From: Pyxidicoccus trucidator
GTDB taxonomy: Bacteria; Myxococcota; Myxococcia; Myxococcales; Myxococcaceae
Length of the DNA stretch: 64,000 nucleotides
Assembly (NCBI RefSeq): GCF_010894435.1
Contig: NZ_JAAIXZ010000010.1
Coordinates: 330,253 to 394,252, forward strand
Direction of reading: 5' to 3'
In this document: piece by piece, positions 60,599 through 64,000 of the stretch
How the letters are laid out: the number at the start of each line of letters is the position of its first letter
Numbering within the stretch: position 1 is the first letter of the stretch
Translations under genes and position numbers: made by a program
The notes under the pieces: model-generated
What the model was told of the DNA's origin: nothing
The model's input: the letters and a program-made list of their open reading frames with translations, nothing else
The model's database searches: none

Positions 60599-62278
60599 GT
60601 GTCCGAGAACGGCAAGGGAAATGGCAGGGATGCGCAGCTCGCTTCACGTGAGCTGCGCCAGCGGTTGATGCGGCTGTCCCCGAAGCAGCGGGTGGACGCC
60701 CTCCTGGAGGCTCCGGATGCGCGGGCGGTGGTTCGCTCGCTGCCTCCGGAGGACCTCTACGTCACCATCCAGGAAGTGGGGCTGGCGGATGCGACGGAGC
60801 TCGTACAGCTCGCGTCGCCCGGCCAGTTCCGCGCCTTCGTGGACCTGGGCGGCTGGCAGCGCGACAAGGTGGACCCGCACGCGGTGCTCATCTGGCTGCG
60901 CGCCGCGCGCGGCGGGTTTGACGACACCGAGGAGTTCCTCCGCAAGCTGCACGCGGTGGACCTGGAGGTGCTGGAGCTGCTCCTGCGTGAGTTCTCCGAG
61001 GTTCACGATTTGGAGGAGAACCCGGACGTCAACCCGGCGGGCGTGACGATGGAGACGCCCGAGGGGCGCTACCTCATCGAAATCAAGGTGGACGGCGTGG
61101 AGATGTCCGCCATGCGCTCGCTCCTCACGGACCTCATCGCGGAGAACCCCTTCGAGGCGGTGCGGCTGTTCGAGGCCGTGCGCTGGGAGATTCCCTCGGA
61201 GATGGAGGAGACGGCCTACCAGTTCCGCCGCGGGCGCCTGCTGGACCTGGGCTTCCCCACGCTGGAGGACGCGGTGGCGCTCTTCAGCCGCGTGGACCTG
61301 CCGCCCTCGCCCACGGCGAAGGGCGTGACGCCGCCGGGCGTCGCCCTGACGGCCACCGGCGGGCACGTGGACTACCTGGAGGCCGCCTTCCGCGGGCTGA
61401 CGATGCTGGAGCGGGAGAACGCGGAGGACGAGCTGCGGGACGTGGCCAACGCCGCGCTGGTGGCGGACCTCGCCGACCCCGGAGACCTGGACGCCACGCG
61501 GCGCACGGGGGAGATGGTGCGCGACTACCTGTCGCTCGGGCTGGAGCACCTGACGGGCTCGGACCCGGGCCGGGCCACGGACGCGCTGCGCGACACGCCG
61601 CTGCGCCGCGTCTTCCAGGTGGGCTTCTCGCTGACACTCCAGCTCAAGTTCCGCGCGGACCGGCTGGTGAAGCTGCCGGGGGCGATGCTCGAGGGCGTGC
61701 TGATGGTGTTGCCGGAGGAGGCCGCCGCCATCGACGCGCTCCGCCGCAAGCGGCCGCGCCGCGCGCTGCGGGTGGAAGGCGCGGAGCCGGTGCCCTTCCG
61801 CTCCCTGCGCGAGGTGGCCTCCAGCGAGGCGCTGCTGGCCCGTGCCGAGGCCCAGGTGGCCCTGCTGCGCGGAGTGCTGGGCGGCTCGGCCGAGGCGGCG
61901 CGCACCGCCGTGGCCCGCTTCGGCGTGCCCCTGGAGACGCTGGGCGTGGAGCGCCTCTTCGCCGCCGTCGTCGCCATGGCGGTGCTGGAGGGCCGGGCGG
62001 ACGCGAGGCCGGTGCCCCTGGGCCGCACGGTGGAGCTGGGCCAGCGCCTGTTCGAGGGCACTCCGGACGCGCCGCGCCTGCGGGCCTCCGCCGCCGAGCG
62101 CGCCCTGGCCGGGCTGGAGGGGGCCGTGCCCCCCGAGGCCCGTGACGAGCTGCGGCGCCTGGTGGGGCTGACGCTGAACCGCCTGCTGGACGAGCTCGGC
62201 GCGCCCTGGCTCCAGGAAGGCCGGCTGGACCCCGTGGCCTCCGCGGTTTTACCGATGGAGAGCAACCCCGTCCCGTAG
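60599..62278 (+). CDS. DUF6178-like cytoplasmic protein
   Basis: A 559-residue soluble, largely helical protein without signal or membrane segments. Recognisable stretches are SPKQRVDALLEAPD, LPPEDLYVTIQEVGLADATE, QFRAFVDLGGWQRD and YLEAAFRGLTMLERENAEDE. They fit the DUF6178 group seen in delta-proteobacteria, from memory only. No catalytic motif is visible. The GTG at 60599 gives a Lys/Asn-rich start, and the frame upstream is Arg-rich and unlike protein. It stands between a surface lipoprotein and the polysaccharide genes, and ends just before a long purine tract. Confidence 0.65.
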   Translation: MSENGKGNGRDAQLASRELRQRLMRLSPKQRVDALLEAPDARAVVRSLPPEDLYVTIQEVGLADATELVQLASPGQFRAFVDLGGWQRDKVDPHAVLIWLRAARGGFDDTEEFLRKLHAVDLEVLELLLREFSEVHDLEENPDVNPAGVTMETPEGRYLIEIKVDGVEMSAMRSLLTDLIAENPFEAVRLFEAVRWEIPSEMEETAYQFRRGRLLDLGFPTLEDAVALFSRVDLPPSPTAKGVTPPGVALTATGGHVDYLEAAFRGLTMLERENAEDELRDVANAALVADLADPGDLDATRRTGEMVRDYLSLGLEHLTGSDPGRATDALRDTPLRRVFQVGFSLTLQLKFRADRLVKLPGAMLEGVLMVLPEEAAAIDALRRKRPRRALRVEGAEPVPFRSLREVASSEALLARAEAQVALLRGVLGGSAEAARTAVARFGVPLETLGVERLFAAVVAMAVLEGRADARPVPLGRTVELGQRLFEGTPDAPRLRASAAERALAGLEGAVPPEARDELRRLVGLTLNRLLDELGAPWLQEGRLDPVASAVLPMESNPVP

Positions 62279-62293
62279 CTTTTTCAGCCCACC

Positions 62294-62343
62294 AGGGGGG
62301 GGAGGGGGGAGGGAGGGAGGGGGGAGGGGGAGGGGGAGGGGGG
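62294..62343 (+). repeat. 50-nt pure purine G-rich tract
   Basis: Between 62294 and 62343 the plus strand holds only A and G, with runs of three to eight G separated by single A (GGGGGGGG, GGGGGG, GGG, GGG...). At least four runs of four or more G allow G-quadruplex or triplex structures. It is intergenic, 16 nt after the stop of the DUF6178-like gene and about 110 nt before the polymerase gene. Confidence 0.85.
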
Positions 62344-62454
62344 CCAAGCCTGGGAGATCTCAGGCCTTTGCCCTTTCGGGTGGCTTGGCATGTCCTCTGC
62401 TTCAGGCCGGGCACGCGTGATTGTGCGCGAGGCAACTGCTGGGAGGTGGAGGGA

Positions 62455-63741
62455 ATGGTGCCGGTCGAGCAGGGGCAGCGCCGTGACTTGTGGGCTTTCT
62501 ATGCGCTGACCGCGTTCGCGGCGGTGATGTACGCGGTGCCGGGTGAGTGGATCCCCGCGCTGGCGCAGCTGCGGCTGGCACTGGTGACCTCGGTGGTGGC
62601 GGCGGGATTGATGGTGATGCGTCGGCTGGGCCGGGCGGAGCCGCTGTACGTGGACGGCTCGCGGGGCCTGGCGCTGATCGGCTTCTCGACGCTGGCGGTG
62701 GCGTCCCTCGCCTGGTCGCTGAATCCGGAGGTGACGCAGGCGACGGGCGTCGAGCTGCTGAAGCTGACGGCCATCTACCTCACCATCGTCAACGTCATCA
62801 CCACGGGGCGACGGCTGGTGGTGATGTGCGGCGCCATGGTGCTGGCGTCGGTGGTGACGTCCATCGGCGTCATCAACTGGTACATGGTGGGCGAGAATCT
62901 GGTGGAGGGCTTCCGCGCGCGGTGGGTGGGCGTGTACGCGGACCCGAACCACATGGCCATGAACCTGGGGCTGGTGGTGCCGCTGGCGGTGGCCTTCGTG
63001 GCCCGCAAGGGCAGCCCGTGGCTGTGGCGGCTGGCGTGCCTGGCGGCGGCGGGGCTGGCGGTGACGGCCATCGTCCTCTCGCACTCGCGCGGTGGCTTCA
63101 TCGGCCTGTCGCTGGCCATGGGGCTGTGGGCGGTGCGCGAGAAGCGTCGCATCCAGGCGATTGTGGTGGGCTCCGTCTTCGTGCTGGGCCTGCTGGTGTT
63201 CGCGCCCAGGAGCTTCTGGCAGCGCAACGAGACGGTGGCGACGTTCCAGGAGGACGCGTCCGCCATGGGCCGCGTCTACGCGTGGCAGGTGGCCAGCCGC
63301 ATCAACCTGGACAAGCCGCTGCTGGGCGTGGGCGCGGGCAGCTTCCGCTACGCGTGGCCGCTGTACGCGCCGCCGGAAGCGCGCCGCGCGTACGTGGCGC
63401 ACAACATCTTCCTCGACGTGCTGGGCGAGCTGGGCTGGGTGGGCCTGGGCCTCTTCCTGGTGTTCGCGGGCGGGGCCGCGGGAGGCGCCTTCGCGGCGTC
63501 GCGCAGCGCGGAGATGGGGTGGCTGGCGCGGGCGCTGTCGGCGTCCATGGTGGGCTACCTCGTCTGTGACTTGTTCTCCGGCTACATCCTGTCCGCGCAC
63601 TGCTACGTGCTCTTCGGACTGGCGGCGGCGGCGCAGCGGGTGGCCCGCGCGGCGGAGGCGTCTTCGGTGGGGTTGCAAAAGGTCCCGGCCCCCAGGGGGC
63701 CGGTGGTGGCGACGTGGGAGGGGTCCGGACATGCGGCGTGA
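62455..63741 (+). CDS. O-antigen ligase/Wzy-type polysaccharide polymerase
   Basis: A 428-residue inner-membrane protein with about ten membrane segments, including FYALTAFAAVMYAVPG, LALVTSVVAAGLMVM, LGLVVPLAVAFVA and IVVGSVFVLGLLVF. The Wzy/WaaL family region has YADPNHMAMNLGL, SHSRGGFIGL, and the periplasmic loop GVGAGSFRYAWPLY...AHNIFLDVLGELG. ATG 62455 follows GGGAGGTGGAGG. A glycosyltransferase gene overlaps its end. By context it resembles the myxobacterial spore-coat polymerase (ExoJ/WzyS). That link is inferred from neighbourhood (downstream glycosyltransferase, aglZ about 46 kb away), so no symbol is given. Confidence 0.82.
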   Translation: MVPVEQGQRRDLWAFYALTAFAAVMYAVPGEWIPALAQLRLALVTSVVAAGLMVMRRLGRAEPLYVDGSRGLALIGFSTLAVASLAWSLNPEVTQATGVELLKLTAIYLTIVNVITTGRRLVVMCGAMVLASVVTSIGVINWYMVGENLVEGFRARWVGVYADPNHMAMNLGLVVPLAVAFVARKGSPWLWRLACLAAAGLAVTAIVLSHSRGGFIGLSLAMGLWAVREKRRIQAIVVGSVFVLGLLVFAPRSFWQRNETVATFQEDASAMGRVYAWQVASRINLDKPLLGVGAGSFRYAWPLYAPPEARRAYVAHNIFLDVLGELGWVGLGLFLVFAGGAAGGAFAASRSAEMGWLARALSASMVGYLVCDLFSGYILSAHCYVLFGLAAAAQRVARAAEASSVGLQKVPAPRGPVVATWEGSGHAA

Positions 63742-63751
63742 GGAGGTGCGG

Positions 63752-64000
63752 ATGGGGCGGGAGCCCCTCCGCCTGGTGCAGTTCACCCGGTCGTTCCACA
63801 TTGGTGGCACGGAGGTGCAGGTGCTGGAGTTGCTGCGGGGGCTGCCCCCCAGCTACCGGCTCCAGGTCTCCGTGCTGGAGGACGCCGGGCCGTTGATGGG
63901 CTCGCTCTGGAAGCTCGGCCACGCGCCGGAGGCCTTCCCCCTCAAGGGCTCGGTGGCGCAGCCCAACACGCTGTACCAAGTGTACCGCATGGCGCGCTGG
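63752..64000 (+). CDS. Glycosyltransferase, 5' part (cut by window end)
   Basis: An open frame running off the right edge. The ATG at 63752 has a near-perfect AGGAGG site 5 nt upstream (63741-63746) and is preferred over an in-frame ATG at 63731 that would overlap the polymerase gene by 11 nt. The start LRLVQFTRSFHIGGTEVQVLELL, with the IGGTE glycine motif, is the donor/acceptor N-terminus of GT-B family-4 enzymes. It is presumably co-transcribed with the Wzy-like polymerase and adds a sugar to the same polysaccharide. Only 83 codons are visible. Confidence 0.75.
   Translation, partial: MGREPLRLVQFTRSFHIGGTEVQVLELLRGLPPSYRLQVSVLEDAGPLMGSLWKLGHAPEAFPLKGSVAQPNTLYQVYRMARW

Overview
The window is high-GC (about 70%) chromosomal DNA with strong G/C bias at third codon positions, few and short intergenic gaps, and many GTG starts. 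The gene content points to a Myxococcaceae chromosome (Myxococcus or a close relative). The strongest marker is a 1411-residue protein with a pseudo-receiver followed by a giant coiled coil, which matches the gliding-motility protein AglZ. An O-antigen-ligase-type membrane protein followed by a family-4 glycosyltransferase at the right end resembles the myxobacterial spore-coat (Exo) polysaccharide genes. There are no rRNA or tRNA genes, insertion sequences, phage genes or CRISPR arrays. The region looks like core chromosome with lineage-specific embellishments.

Layout. 1-3 kb: the end of an unknown gene with a strong terminator hairpin, a 58-aa charged protein, and a KaiC-like double ATPase overlapping a receiver-histidine kinase. 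3-12 kb, mostly minus strand: cysteine desulfurase/DHH phosphoesterase, a Fic-fold protein lacking the catalytic His, a winged-helix/AAA ATPase, ilvE, patatin phospholipase/MoxR ATPase, and a small membrane protein. 12-24 kb: aglZ, then a glucan-type module made of a glycosyltransferase with a repeat tail, a divergent DUF4912 protein with a repeat tail, and a GH57 branching-enzyme-like protein. 24-35 kb: HtrA protease, SGNH hydrolase, a c-heme-motif diguanylate cyclase, a PgeF-type protein, a CpoB-like lipoprotein, a LysM protein, dprA and topA. 35-43 kb: an ExbB-ExbD-ExbD energiser set, a DksA/TraR zinc protein, trmFO with a beta-propeller lipoprotein, and a large EF-hand membrane protein of unknown role.

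43-64 kb: xerC-hslV-hslU-argD; a J-domain/TPR, Hsp70 and TPR chaperone-like operon; a surface lipoprotein; a tight six-gene minus-strand operon (periplasmic protein, coaE, acyl-reductase-like SDR, lipoprotein, two MaoC dehydratases) suggestive of acyl-CoA metabolism; a tetraheme cytochrome with engB; a beta-propeller lipoprotein; a DUF6178-like protein; a 50-nt pure purine G-rich tract; a Wzy-like polymerase; and a truncated glycosyltransferase.

The most unusual feature is the 16.6-24.0 kb module. Two divergently transcribed neighbours, an intracellular glycosyltransferase and a DUF4912 protein, each carry a long disordered tail built from 15-residue (45-bp) tandem repeats of unrelated sequence. 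A GH57 enzyme follows. Second in interest are the diguanylate cyclase with a CxxCH heme motif in its periplasmic sensor, the degenerate Fic protein, and the Hsp70/J/TPR operon. Names for motility and spore-coat genes rest on remembered family architecture and order, not on a database search.
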